From the NCBI GenBank assembly GCA_963773665.1, contig CAVZBZ010000003.1, forward strand, positions 248,001-312,000: 64,000 nt of DNA, written 5' to 3'. Numbering within the stretch: the first letter of the stretch is position 1; the number at the start of each line of letters is the position of its first letter. The DNA is from DATJLY01 sp963773665 (GTDB taxonomy: Bacteria > Pseudomonadota > Alphaproteobacteria > ATCC43930 > CGMCC-115725). The position numbers were made by a program, and so were the translations under genes. Below the pieces are notes generated by a model. The model ran no database searches, was not told the DNA's origin, and saw nothing but the letters and a program-made list of their open reading frames with translations. Below are positions 36,899 to 45,719 of this stretch, in pieces.

Positions 36899-37636
36899 TC
36901 AGCGCAGGTAGTCGTGCACGACCTCGCCGAGGCCGAGGGTCAGGTCGGCGACGAAATGCACCGCCGAGACCACCTCGAGCACCGGCAGCTCGGCCAAGGG
37001 CGCCAGCGCGTGATGCGCGAGGTCGATCGCCGCCGGTCCGGTCCATGCGCCCTTGACCGTCACGTCCTCGAGGTAATAGCGCACGAGCTCGAGAATGCGC
37101 GGGGTGCAATCGACGTTCGGCACGATCTTGAGAAGAAAGCCCGGCTCGACCATGGCGCGCGCGATGGCTGCCGCGTCGAGCGCCTTGTATTTGTAGCCCA
37201 TCGTGCCGGTGGCGATGCGGATGCGGCCGTAATCGAGCGTGCCGACGAGCGTATCGGTCTCGACCTTGAACGAGACGTTGGCGAGCTTTTTCGGGAAGCC
37301 CCAGATTTCGCGGCCGCCGGCGATCGGCGCCTCGTCGTCCAGGAACATCGAATGGACATAGCCGCCGGGCTTGCCCTGGAACGTGACCGGCACGACCTGG
37401 CCCGATTCCGTGTAGTCGCCGAAGCCCGAGCTGTCGGGCATGCGGATGAATTCGTATTTGACGTGCGGCGCCGCGATCTTGAGCGGCTCGGGAATGACGC
37501 GCTCGAGCGCCTCGGGATCGGTGCGATAGGTGACGATGAGGTATTCGCGGTCGATGAAGCGATAGGGACCCGGCGGATAGGCGGGGCTCGTCAGCGGCAT
37601 GGCGAACGCGGTGCGCTTCACATCCTCGATCTTCAC
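36899..37636 (-). CDS. adc: Acetoacetate decarboxylase
   Basis: A GTG start at 37636 follows a strong GGAGGGGG site. 245 residues. The Schiff-base lysine motif WGFPKKLAN and the conserved Glu-rich segment EFIRMPDSSGFGDY are present, along with the family C-terminus. It converts acetoacetate to acetone and CO2; many environmental members act on other beta-keto or enol substrates instead. It is likely connected with 3-hydroxybutyrate metabolism (bdhA at 25728, phasin at 41618). Confidence 0.9.
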   Translation of the reverse strand: MKIEDVKRTAFAMPLTSPAYPPGPYRFIDREYLIVTYRTDPEALERVIPEPLKIAAPHVKYEFIRMPDSSGFGDYTESGQVVPVTFQGKPGGYVHSMFLDDEAPIAGGREIWGFPKKLANVSFKVETDTLVGTLDYGRIRIATGTMGYKYKALDAAAIARAMVEPGFLLKIVPNVDCTPRILELVRYYLEDVTVKGAWTGPAAIDLAHHALAPLAELPVLEVVSAVHFVADLTLGLGEVVHDYLR

Positions 37637-37716
37637 TGCCCCCTCCTCAAAGTAAGGACGCGCCCGCCCGCCAATCTCCCGCCAATCTATTGAGGTTCGG
37701 CGCGAAAGGAAAGCGC

Positions 37717-38151
37717 TCAACGCTGTGCGACCAGCGAATTGCCGGGCTCGATATTGCCGTCCAAGAGCGCGAAGCGGCCGGGCCCGGCAGTATTGCCGGC
37801 GATGCGCGGGCCCCAGACATGCGTCTCGACGCAGATCTCGGGCCCGGCGAAATCGGGAAACGAAAGGCACAGAGTGTCGCCCGAGATGCTCCAGCGCCCG
37901 TCGGCCGGCGCGGTATAGGCGTCGTGCCCGCCGTCCCAGCGCCGCATCAGCGCGCTGCCGTCCGGCCGCAGATAGGCCTGGAACATGACGCGGTCGAGCG
38001 CCTCGCCGGTGCTGCCCTCGTGCGGCAGGAACAGCACCGCGCTCACCGTGTTGCCGGGGAGCCGCGCGGTAAGGGGGGATGCATCCTGCGCCAGCGCCGC
38101 GGGCGCGATGGCAAGGGCGGCGAGAGCGGCCAGCAACGTGCGTGTCATCAT
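37717..38151 (-). CDS. Small secreted protein of unknown function
   Basis: 144 residues; signal peptide MMTRTLLAALAALAIAPAALAQ. The mature part contains RWSISGDTLCLSFPDF and CVETHVWGPRIAG, a pattern seen in many small exported alphaproteobacterial proteins with no assigned role. Two cysteines may pair. Its start overlaps the ccmI stop by four bases, so it is probably co-transcribed with ccmI and may belong to envelope or cytochrome functions, but I see no motif proving this. Confidence 0.72.
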   Translation of the reverse strand: MMTRTLLAALAALAIAPAALAQDASPLTARLPGNTVSAVLFLPHEGSTGEALDRVMFQAYLRPDGSALMRRWDGGHDAYTAPADGRWSISGDTLCLSFPDFAGPEICVETHVWGPRIAGNTAGPGRFALLDGNIEPGNSLVAQR

Positions 38152-39220
38152 TGTCCTCCGCCCATTGCGGCGCGTGCGCCATCATAGGCCGCGCGCGCGT
38201 CGGCGCGCGACGGATCGGCGGCGCTGGCGCGGCGGTAGGCATCCAAGGATTTCTGCTTGTCGCCAAGCACGCCATAGGCGCGGCCGAGGCGGAGCCAGCC
38301 GTCGACATCCTGCGGCTCCTGCTCGAGCCGCGCGGCAAGCCGCTGCCACCATGCCTTGTATCATCTGCGCGCGGTCCTCGGTCGGACATGTTCTGCGCCG
38401 CCGCGACATCGGCGGCGGACGGCCCCGGCGCCGCGGCCGCCATCGCCGGCGCCGATGGCGCAGGCGCACCCGCAACCTTGCCGCGCCGCGCCGCGAGCGC
38501 ATCGGGCGCCATCCCCATCTGCTGCGCGAGGCGGGAAATGTTGCTGCGCAATCCCTCGAGCCACGGCGCGTCGGGCGGCGAATCCTTTTCGAGCGCGAGC
38601 CAGCGGTCGAGCGCCTCCTCCGTATTGCCGTCCTGCGCCGCGGCAAGCCCCATGAAGAAGCGCGCACGGGGATCGGATGGATCGGCGGCGAGTGCCGCGG
38701 CAAAGGCCTGGCGCGCGTCGGGGCCGACCGTGCCCTGCGCGGCCGTGACAAGGTCCTCGCCGCGCGCCGACTGCGCCTCGGCATCGCCCGCCTTGGCGCC
38801 GAGCGCGGCCGCGCGGCGCGCCGCGTCCGCCGCCTTGTCGGGCTGGCCGAGCTGTGCGTAGGAGCGCGCGAGCAGGCGCCAGCCCTCCTGGTCGTCGGGC
38901 GCTTGCGCGAGCTTCGCTTCGAGCTGCGTCACCGCGGTTTCGAGATCGTGCGGCGCGTCGCGCCGCGCCTCGGCGAGCGCTGCGTCCTTGGCGCCGGCCG
39001 AGGGGCGTACGCTCGCAGCGATGCGGCTGCCGTTCATTGCGATCGTCACGGCGATCGCGGCAAAGGGGAGAATGAGGAGCATGGCGAGCGCCGCGCGCGA
39101 ATGCAGGAGGCGCCCGATGCGGCTTGCGCCGATGCGCGCCAGAACGGGCTCGACCGCGAGATACCAGGCGAGCGCCAATCCCGCGCCGGACAGAACGGCG
39201 AAGAACGTCAGAATCAGCAT
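38148..39220 (-). CDS. ccmI: Cytochrome c biogenesis TPR protein CcmI (frameshifted as read)
   Basis: Starts MLILTFFAVLSGAG at 39220: two N-terminal helices (about 1-22, 45-68) flank a loop, then TPR repeats (GWRLLARSYAQLGQPDKAAD, ARFFMGLAAAQDGNTEEAL), the CcmI layout. CcmI chaperones apocytochrome c to the CcmFH ligase. The frame breaks near 38383 and again near 38346; removing one extra base at each restores a third TPR region (DVDGWLRLGRAYGVLGDKQ) ending AAMGGGQ at 38148. Two extra bases 37 bp apart in a gene that a multiheme-rich bacterium needs suggest sequence error. It overlaps the next secreted gene by four bases. Confidence 0.82.
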
Positions 39221-39344
39221 GGGCAAACGGTCGCTCAGGCGCGCGTCTTCCTTTACCTGTGCACGAAGAAGGCGGCGGAATTCGCCACGCCGCCCGCCGT
39301 TGACTTTCTTTCCTGCGCGGGTGCATCGTACGCACAAGAACTGC

Positions 39345-41551
39345 TTGTGTCCAGCAAGCGCGGGGGGTTTCGAGATCGTTCGCACATTTCCGCTCGTCGC
39401 CGTTCTGGCGCTCGCGCTCTCCTCCTGTGCGACGCAGAATCGCGCCGTGCCGCCGCCTTCGTCCGCGCCGACGGCGATCCTGCAATCGCTTCCGCCTTCG
39501 ACAGAGGCACGTGCCGAGCGCGCGCTCACGGTGCTGCCGCAGGACGAGAAGGGCGCTGCGATGGAGCCCGTCATCGTGCGGAACCCGGCCGCGGCACCGG
39601 CGCAAGCCCCGGGCGAAGCGCCGTCTGCCGGCGCCGGCGCGGGCGCGGGCGACATCACGCTCAATTTCTCCGGTGCCGACATTCGCGACGTTCTGGCGAC
39701 GGTGCTCGGCCAGACCTTGAAGCTCAATTACGTGGTCGATCCCGAAGTGACGGGCCCGGTGACGTTCAACGTGAGCCGGCCGCTGCGGCGCGACGAGGTC
39801 CTGCCGGTGCTCGAGGCGGTGCTCGAAAGCCGCGGCTTCGCGCTCGTCGAGACGGACGGCATCGTCCGCGTCATGGCGCGCTCGCCCGACGGCAAGATCC
39901 GCGCGCCGCTGGCGCTCAACCGCGGCGCAATCGGCGAGCGTATCGAGGTCTTCCCGTTGCGCTATGTCGCGGTGTCCGACATGGCATCGGTGCTCGCCAA
40001 GATATTGCCGCCTGGCGTCACCATGGTGCCGGACGAGCGGCACAAGCTGCTGCTGATCGCCGGCACGAGCGACGAGCTGCGCCTCGTCGCCGACACGATC
40101 CGCGTCTTCGACATCGACCAGCTCGAGCGGAACCTCGGTCGCCTTGCTGCCGCTCAAGTCGGCCGACGCCGCGAACGTGGTGGTCGAGCTGCAGAACATC
40201 TTCGACGCGAACCGCAAGGAGGCCGAGCTCAACGCGGTGCGCTTTCTCGCGATCGACCGGCTCAACGCCGTCATGGTCCTGACGCGCCAGCCGCACCTGC
40301 TCGACGAGGCGCGCGCCTGGGTCGAGCGGCTCGACCGCACCCGCAACATGAACGAGCAGCGCGTCTATGTGTACTACCTGCAATACGGCAAGGCAGGGCA
40401 GGTGGCGCAGACGCTGCAAGGCGCATTGAGCGGCATCGATGTCGAGGTGAAGGGCGCAGAGACCGCAGCCGCCGACGGGCTCGGCGCGGGGGCCGCGCCC
40501 GCCTCGCCCGAGGTGCCGCCGACCGCGCCGGGCTTTCCCGCGCCGCCGCCGCTCCTGGGGAGCCCGGCGCCGGCCGCCGCCGCGCCGCCGCCGCCGCCGC
40601 CGGGCGGACAGAACCGGCCGAGCGTGCGCATCGAGGCGGACGATGCGCACAACGCGCTCCTCATCTCGGCTTCGCCGCAAGCGATTACGCGCTCATCCGC
40701 GACGTGCTCGCAGGGCATCGACACGCCGCCGATGCAGGTACTGATCCAGGTGACGGTGGCCGAGGTCACGCTCAACGACAATCTGCAATACGGCGTCGAG
40801 TTCTTCCTCAACTCGCGCGGCCAGGCCTCGGGCAACGTCTCGGCGCTCCTCACCGCCGGCGCTGCCACCAATGGGATCACGCCGACCGTGCCGGGCTTCT
40901 CGCTCGCCTTCACCGCCGCCGGTCTGCAGCCGCGCGCGGTGCTCAATGCGCTGTCCGGCCTGACGCAGACCAAGATCATCTCGACGCCGCAGCTCATGGT
41001 GCTCGACAACCAGACGGCGCGGCTCCAGGTCGGCGACGTGGTGCCGATCATCACCCAGTCGGCCGCGAGCACGCTCACCGCGAGCCCGCTGGTGCTGAGC
41101 AACGTGCAATACAAGGAGACGGGCGTCGTGCTCGAGGTGACGCCGCGCGTCAATGCGAGCGGCTATCGTCACGCTCGACATCAGCCAGTCGGTGAGCAGC
41201 GTCGTTCCGACCACGACCTCGACCATCAATTCGCCGACCTTCAGCCAGCGCCGCCTGACCAGCACGATCAGCGTGCGGAACGGCAATTCGATCCTCCTGG
41301 GCGGCCTCATCCAGGATCAGGACAACCGTGACGCCTCGGGCATCCCGCTGCTGCACGAGATCCCGGTCCTGGGCGCGCTCTTCGGCAACCGCAACGACGC
41401 CACCGCGCGCACCGAGCTCATCATGTTCATGACGCCGATCGTCATCAGCACCGACGACCAGACCGCCGACGTCACGGCGCGCGTCGAGCGCGAGTTCGAG
41501 GCGGCGCTCGACCGCTCGAACCTCGCCGCACCCCGCCCGGCGCCGCGCTAG
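39345..41551 (+). CDS. gspD: Type II secretion secretin GspD (several frameshifts as read)
   Basis: The start is uncertain; TTG at 39345 is in frame with a lipoprotein-like signal (LVAVLALALSSCAT). The N0 domain is clear (DITLNFSGADIRDVLATVLG, TGPVTFNVSRPL), followed by N-domains, a Pro-rich insert and the secretin barrel (VPIITQSAASTL, YKETGVVLEVTPRVN, NGNSILLGGLIQDQ). Coding changes frame near 40134 (extra C), 40680 (lost base or two extra), 40714 (extra G) and 41164 (extra T); conserved sequence continues across every break. It forms the outer-membrane pore for the gspE-N machinery. Either a very recent pseudogene or uncorrected sequencing errors. Confidence 0.85.
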
Positions 41552-41558
41552 AAACCTT

Positions 41559-41587
41559 TTGACCCACAGGGCAGGGGGGCGCATTGT
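41559..41587 (+). promoter_or_regulatory. Candidate promoter for the phasin gene
   Basis: TTGACC at 41559-41564 and CATTGT at 41582-41587 are separated by 17 bases; the -35 is a good match and the -10 a poor one. Transcription would start about 25 bases before the phasin ATG, which is preceded by a GGGAGG ribosome site. Confidence 0.3.
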
Positions 41588-41617
41588 TGCAACCAAGGGA
41601 ACAATCGGGAGGCTGCC

Positions 41618-42049
41618 ATGGCCAACCCCAATATGGGCGCCGAATGGCTTGCGGACTTCACCAAGGCAATGGGCGACATGCGTACGCCCATGGTCGACGT
41701 TGAGACCCTGGTCTCGATGCAGCGCAAAAACCTCGAGGCGCTGACCGAGGTCAATCAGGTCGCAATGGAGGGCGCGCAGGCGGTTATGCGCTACCAGATG
41801 GAAATGACGCGCCGCACAATGGAAGAGTTTTCGTCGATGTTTTCGACGCTCTTCCAGCCGAACGGGTCGATGGAGGAGCGCCTGGCGAAACAGGCGGAAT
41901 TCTCGAAGACCGCGCTCGAAAGCGGCATGACGAACGCGCGCGAGCTGGGCGACCTTTTGACCAAGGCCAATACCGAGACGCTCAACGTGCTGTCCCGCCG
42001 CATCTCCGAGACGCTCGAAGAGCTGCGCGACATCGGCAAGAAAAAGTAG
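41618..42049 (+). CDS. Phasin family protein (polyhydroxyalkanoate granule coat)
   Basis: 143 residues, all helical and amphipathic, without cysteine or a signal peptide. The region from residue 20 to 140 contains phasin-type repeats (QRKNLEALTEVNQVAMEGAQ, TRRTMEEFSSMF, KTALESGMTNARELGDLLTK). It should coat PHB granules in the cytoplasm. It is monocistronic: the next gene faces it and a palindromic repeat lies between them. Confidence 0.9.
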   Translation: MANPNMGAEWLADFTKAMGDMRTPMVDVETLVSMQRKNLEALTEVNQVAMEGAQAVMRYQMEMTRRTMEEFSSMFSTLFQPNGSMEERLAKQAEFSKTALESGMTNARELGDLLTKANTETLNVLSRRISETLEELRDIGKKK

Positions 42050-42055
42050 CAGCTT

Positions 42056-42868
42056 TTATTGTCGTCCCCGCGAATGCGGGGACCCAGGGGCAAGTGACGC
42101 GACCGTGCCCTGGACCTTCGCTTTCGCGGGGGCGACGGCAAAACGGTCCGGCTGCCGGCCGGCGATCTCGTTGATGAGCTTGTGCACGATCGCGTCGGCG
42201 AAGGCGTCGAAATTCTGCGCCACGACGAGGAAGGCGCCGGGGCCGCCGATCACGTTGTCGCGGTACCAATCGTCGAGATCGGGCTCGACCGAGAGGATCG
42301 GCAGGCCGTTGATGACGACGCCCGCCTTCACCGCCTCGTCGCGCGCGTCGGCGGCCGGCCGGCCGCGATTGTTCGAGCCGTCGCCCGAGACGTCGATCAC
42401 CCGCCGGTCGCCGCGAAATTGGCTGCGCGGCAGCATCGTCATCGCATAGTCGATCGCGCCCGACAGCGACGTGCCGCCGCCGAACAGCTGGCGCGGCACC
42501 GCGGCAATCTTGTCGGCGAGCGCGTTCGCGGACGCCGCGTCATGGACAAGCGTCCAGTCCACCACCACGACGTGGAGCGTCGGCCCGGTCCATTGCACCA
42601 TCGCGACCGCGATCGCCCCGTGCGCGCCCGCCGCGATCGCCTCGATGACGCGCCTGTCGCGAAAGGCGGCTTCATAGCCCTGGCGCTGCAGCTCGAACCG
42701 CGCCTGGTTGACGCTGCCCGAGGCATCGACCGCGAGCACCAGTTGCAGATCGACCGCGGTGTCGGCCGCGGCACGACCGGCGAGCGCGAGCCAGCAAGCG
42801 AGCGCCCAGGCGACAAGGCGCAGCACGCTTACCGCGCCCTTTGCCGATATGGCCCCCACGTCGCGCAT
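42056..42868 (-). CDS. DUF1194 exported protein with a VWA-like domain and repeat-derived tail
   Basis: 270 residues. Signal peptide (LRLVAWALACWLALAGRAAA) then a von Willebrand A-like fold with a MIDAS-type motif (VLAVDASGSVN), GGTSLSGAID and VIDVSGDGSNN, the DUF1194 signature set. Exported VWA proteins of this kind are common in alphaproteobacteria but have no settled function. The last 26 or so residues (from VAPAKAKVQG to SPHSRGRQ) are encoded by the palindromic repeat at 42061-42136, so the native C-terminus has been replaced or extended. Confidence 0.85.
   Translation of the reverse strand: MRDVGAISAKGAVSVLRLVAWALACWLALAGRAAADTAVDLQLVLAVDASGSVNQARFELQRQGYEAAFRDRRVIEAIAAGAHGAIAVAMVQWTGPTLHVVVVDWTLVHDAASANALADKIAAVPRQLFGGGTSLSGAIDYAMTMLPRSQFRGDRRVIDVSGDGSNNRGRPAADARDEAVKAGVVINGLPILSVEPDLDDWYRDNVIGGPGAFLVVAQNFDAFADAIVHKLINEIAGRQPDRFAVAPAKAKVQGTVASLAPGSPHSRGRQ
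42061..42136. repeat. Palindromic dispersed repeat forming the 3' end of the DUF1194 gene
   Basis: Arms at 42061-42089 (GTCGTCCCCGCGAATGCGGG...) and 42108-42136 are near reverse complements around an 18-base spacer. In other frames it reads the familiar PAFAGTT and GPRIRGDD peptides of alphaproteobacterial interspersed palindromes. It lies between convergent genes, where it could also act as a bidirectional terminator. Confidence 0.75.
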
Positions 42869-42889
42869 GCCCGGCCTCCTACTGCATCG

Positions 42890-43762
42890 CTATCTCGGCA
42901 TTCCGAGTTCGCGATAGGCCCGCGCCGCGCCGTCATGGAAGCGCGCCTCGCCGGTGCTCGTGGCGAGATCGGCGAACAGCTCGGATAATCCCGCGAAGAG
43001 CGGATTGAGGCGCGCGAGCTCGGCCGCGTTCGTTGCAATGGCGCGGGCGCAGGCGGCGACAATCGCCTCATCCGCGCCCGCGCTCGTCACCAAAAGATTG
43101 AGCACGCCCGGCTGCGCCGTGTCGGCGTCAAGGCCGCGCAGCGCGCCGCGCGGCATGATGGCGCGGCGGTAAAACGGAACCGAAGCGAGCACGCGGGCGA
43201 GCGATGCGTGATCCCACGGCAGCACGTGCACGTCGCAGCGCCGGGCAAGATCGGTCATGACGCGGTTCGGGATCGGGCATTGCAGCTGCGCGTCGGCCGC
43301 GCCCGTCTCGACCGCGGCCGCGCCCGCCGCGAAATCGAGATAGAGCGGCGTCACCGTCAGGCCGAGAAGGTCGAGGATCGTGCGCGCATGCTGGGCCATG
43401 CCGCTCTTCTCCGGCCCGAACACGACGCGCTTGCCCGCGAGATCGCGGACGCCCCGGTATTGCCGGTCGGTGCGCGCGATGAAGAACAGCGGCCCGGAAT
43501 TCATCGGCGCCACGAGGCGCAGATCGAGCGGGCGCGCGAACGGCTTCTCGCCCTTGAGCGCGCGCGGGACCCAGTTCGCCGCCATGAACCCGAACGTCGC
43601 TTCGCCCGACGCTATCGCCTCGGCGGTCCCGATGCTGGCGCCGGGGGACGCCAATAATTCGACCGGCGCGAGGAGCGGGTCGCGCTCGAGCACGGATTTG
43701 AGCGCCAGCCCTTGCGTCCAGAACGTGCCGCCCGCCTCGGCGGTGGCGATCCGCGTCGCCAT
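42890..43762 (-). CDS. TAXI-family solute-binding protein lacking a signal peptide
   Basis: 290 residues starting MATRIATAEAGGTFWTQGLAL. Features of TAXI TRAP-type binding proteins are clear: the ligand-loop opening, EAIASGEATFGFM, LRLVAPMNSGPLFFIARTD and LAGKRVVFGPEKSGMAQHA. No signal peptide precedes the mature-like start and no TRAP permease genes are near, so the protein may be cytoplasmic, or an upstream leader may have been lost. It follows the SDR gene by three bases on the same strand. Ligand unknown; perhaps an organic acid, given the adjacent dehydrogenases. Confidence 0.82.
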   Translation of the reverse strand: MATRIATAEAGGTFWTQGLALKSVLERDPLLAPVELLASPGASIGTAEAIASGEATFGFMAANWVPRALKGEKPFARPLDLRLVAPMNSGPLFFIARTDRQYRGVRDLAGKRVVFGPEKSGMAQHARTILDLLGLTVTPLYLDFAAGAAAVETGAADAQLQCPIPNRVMTDLARRCDVHVLPWDHASLARVLASVPFYRRAIMPRGALRGLDADTAQPGVLNLLVTSAGADEAIVAACARAIATNAAELARLNPLFAGLSELFADLATSTGEARFHDGAARAYRELGMPR

Positions 43763-43765
43763 CGC

Positions 43766-44512
43766 TCAGGGCACTTCCATCGCCATCACGCCGCCATCGA
43801 CGAAAATGTTGGCGCCGAGCACGAACGACGAATCCTCGGAGACGAGAAACAGCACGGCGCGCGCCGTCTCGATCGGCTGGCCGGGGCGCTTCACGAGGTT
43901 GGTGATGGGCCGCGCCGGATCGAACTCGTCCCGGCCCACCGGCGAGCCGGTCTTGTTCGGCGAGATCGAATTGACCCGGATGCCGTAGGGCGCAAGCTGC
44001 ACCGCCATGGCGCGCGTCAGGTTCGCGACGCCGCCCTTGGCCGCGGAATAAGCGACGGCGCGGCCGCGGCCGCGATGGCCCGAGGTCGAGCCGATATTGA
44101 CGATGCGCCCGCCCGGGCCTTGCGCCACCATCCGCGCCGCCACGTGCTTGGCCATGAGGAACTGGCTTTTCAGCGTCACCGCAATGACGCGGTCCCATTC
44201 CTCCTCGGTGATGTCGAGGATGGTCTTGTTGTCCGAGATGGCGACGTTGTTGACGAGGATGTCGATGCGGCCGAAGCGGCGCACGACCTCGGCCACCGCT
44301 TCCGCCACCTCGCTGCCCTTGGAGACGTCGGCGGCAAGTGCGATCGCCTCGTGGCCCGTGTCGCGCAGCTCGGAGGCGACATTTTCGCCGCGCGCGCGGT
44401 CGAGATCGACGATGGCGACCCGCGCGCCCTCCGCCGCCAGCACCTTGGCGACGGCCTCGCCGATATTGCGGCCGCCGCCCGTCACGATCGCGACCTGACC
44501 TTCGAGCTTCAT
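43766..44512 (-). CDS. Short-chain dehydrogenase/reductase
   Basis: Starts MKLEGQVAIVTGGGRNIG at 44512; 248 residues. Rossmann TGGGRNIG, NNVAISD, catalytic Ser in IGSTSG with Tyr-X3-Lys in YSAAKGG, and a C-terminal GANIFVDGGVMAM. It uses NAD(P)(H) on an unidentified alcohol or ketone. The phrase SISPNKTGSPVGR replaces the usual PG motif. It lies three bases before the TAXI-type gene and is divergent from the Ldh-family dehydrogenase, so all may serve one hydroxy-acid pathway. Confidence 0.88.
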   Translation of the reverse strand: MKLEGQVAIVTGGGRNIGEAVAKVLAAEGARVAIVDLDRARGENVASELRDTGHEAIALAADVSKGSEVAEAVAEVVRRFGRIDILVNNVAISDNKTILDITEEEWDRVIAVTLKSQFLMAKHVAARMVAQGPGGRIVNIGSTSGHRGRGRAVAYSAAKGGVANLTRAMAVQLAPYGIRVNSISPNKTGSPVGRDEFDPARPITNLVKRPGQPIETARAVLFLVSEDSSFVLGANIFVDGGVMAMEVP

Positions 44513-44651
44513 GGTGCGGCCCTCATTCCTCTGCGAGCGGGCGGCAGTATCGACGTTTGCGCCCGATGCCGCAACCGGGCCACTCATGCGCCGGGCGGGG
44601 GTTCGCGCGGCGGCGCGCGCGGCTATAATCGCGCCGCAAGGGGACAGGGAC

Positions 44652-45719
44652 ATGGCCGAAGCAGAGACGCGCCGCTTCAGCGTTGCGGACGGACGGCGCT
44701 TCATCGCAAGCGCGCTCGGCACTTGCGGCCTGCCCGGCGAGGACGCGGACGCCGTAGCAGGGATGATGCTGTTCGCCGATCTGCGCGGCATCGACAGCCA
44801 CGGCATCATCCGGCTTGCCACATATGTCGCGCGCATCCGCGCCGGCGGCATCAATCCGCGCCCGAACATGCGCCTTGCGCGCGAGACGCTTTCGACCGCG
44901 CTGGTCGATGGCGACAACGGCATGGGCCATCTGGTCATGCGCTTTGCCGCCGAGCGCGCGATGGAAAAGGCCGCCAAGACCGGCATCGCGTGGGTCGGCA
45001 CGCGCATGAGCAACCATGCCGGCGCCGGCGCGTGCTATGCGACGATGCCGCTCGCGCGCGACATGATCGGCTTCTATCTCGCCGTCGCCAACAACAACCA
45101 CATGGCGCCCTGGGGCGGGATCGAGCCGCTCGTCGGCACCAACCCGGTGGCGGTCGCGATCCCCACGGATGAGGAGCCGCCGATCGTGCTCGACATCGCC
45201 ACGACAGCGATCTCGGCCGGCAAGATCCGCCTCGCGATCGACCGCGGCGAAAAGCTCGCCGAAGGGCAGGTGATGGACCATGACGGCAATCCCGTCACCG
45301 ATCCCAATAAGGCCGCCGATGGGCTGCTGCTGCCGATCGGCGGCTATAAAGGCTTTGGCCTCTCGCTCGTCTTCAGCATCATGGGCTCGGCCTTGAACGG
45401 CATGGGGACGGGGCGCGATACGGTCAGCATCGACGATGTGAGCGCCGCCGGCAACACCGGCCAGACCATCATGGCGCTCGATGTGGCGGCGTTCGGCGAC
45501 GTCGCCGATTTCAAGCGCCGCATCGACAAGGTGGCGCGCGACATCCGCACCTCGAAGCCGATGCCGGGCGTTGCGGAGGTGCGCTATCCCGGCCTCAATG
45601 GCCATCGCACCGCGCTCGAGCGGGAAAAATCCGGCATCCCGATCGCGGCGCATCTGGCGCGGAATCTCGACAAGCTTGCCGCATCGCTCGGCATCGCGCC
45701 GCTGGAGGTCGGGCGATGA
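44652..45719 (+). CDS. Ldh-family (malate/L-lactate/ureidoglycolate-type) dehydrogenase
   Basis: 355 residues from the ATG at 44652, behind a GGGGACAGGGAC site. Family landmarks: LFADLRGIDSHGIIRL with the catalytic His, the NAD-region SNHAGAGACY, MAPWGGIEPLVGTNP, and PIGGYKGFGLS. These NAD(P)-dependent enzymes oxidise 2-hydroxy acids such as L-lactate, malate, sulfolactate or ureidoglycolate; the substrate is not predictable here. It starts a four-gene rightward run and overlaps the next start by four bases. Confidence 0.88.
   Translation: MAEAETRRFSVADGRRFIASALGTCGLPGEDADAVAGMMLFADLRGIDSHGIIRLATYVARIRAGGINPRPNMRLARETLSTALVDGDNGMGHLVMRFAAERAMEKAAKTGIAWVGTRMSNHAGAGACYATMPLARDMIGFYLAVANNNHMAPWGGIEPLVGTNPVAVAIPTDEEPPIVLDIATTAISAGKIRLAIDRGEKLAEGQVMDHDGNPVTDPNKAADGLLLPIGGYKGFGLSLVFSIMGSALNGMGTGRDTVSIDDVSAAGNTGQTIMALDVAAFGDVADFKRRIDKVARDIRTSKPMPGVAEVRYPGLNGHRTALEREKSGIPIAAHLARNLDKLAASLGIAPLEVGR

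Noticed and set aside
42061..42136. The DUF1194 C-terminus as a conserved domain
   Set aside because: The residues coincide exactly with the arms of a dispersed palindrome.
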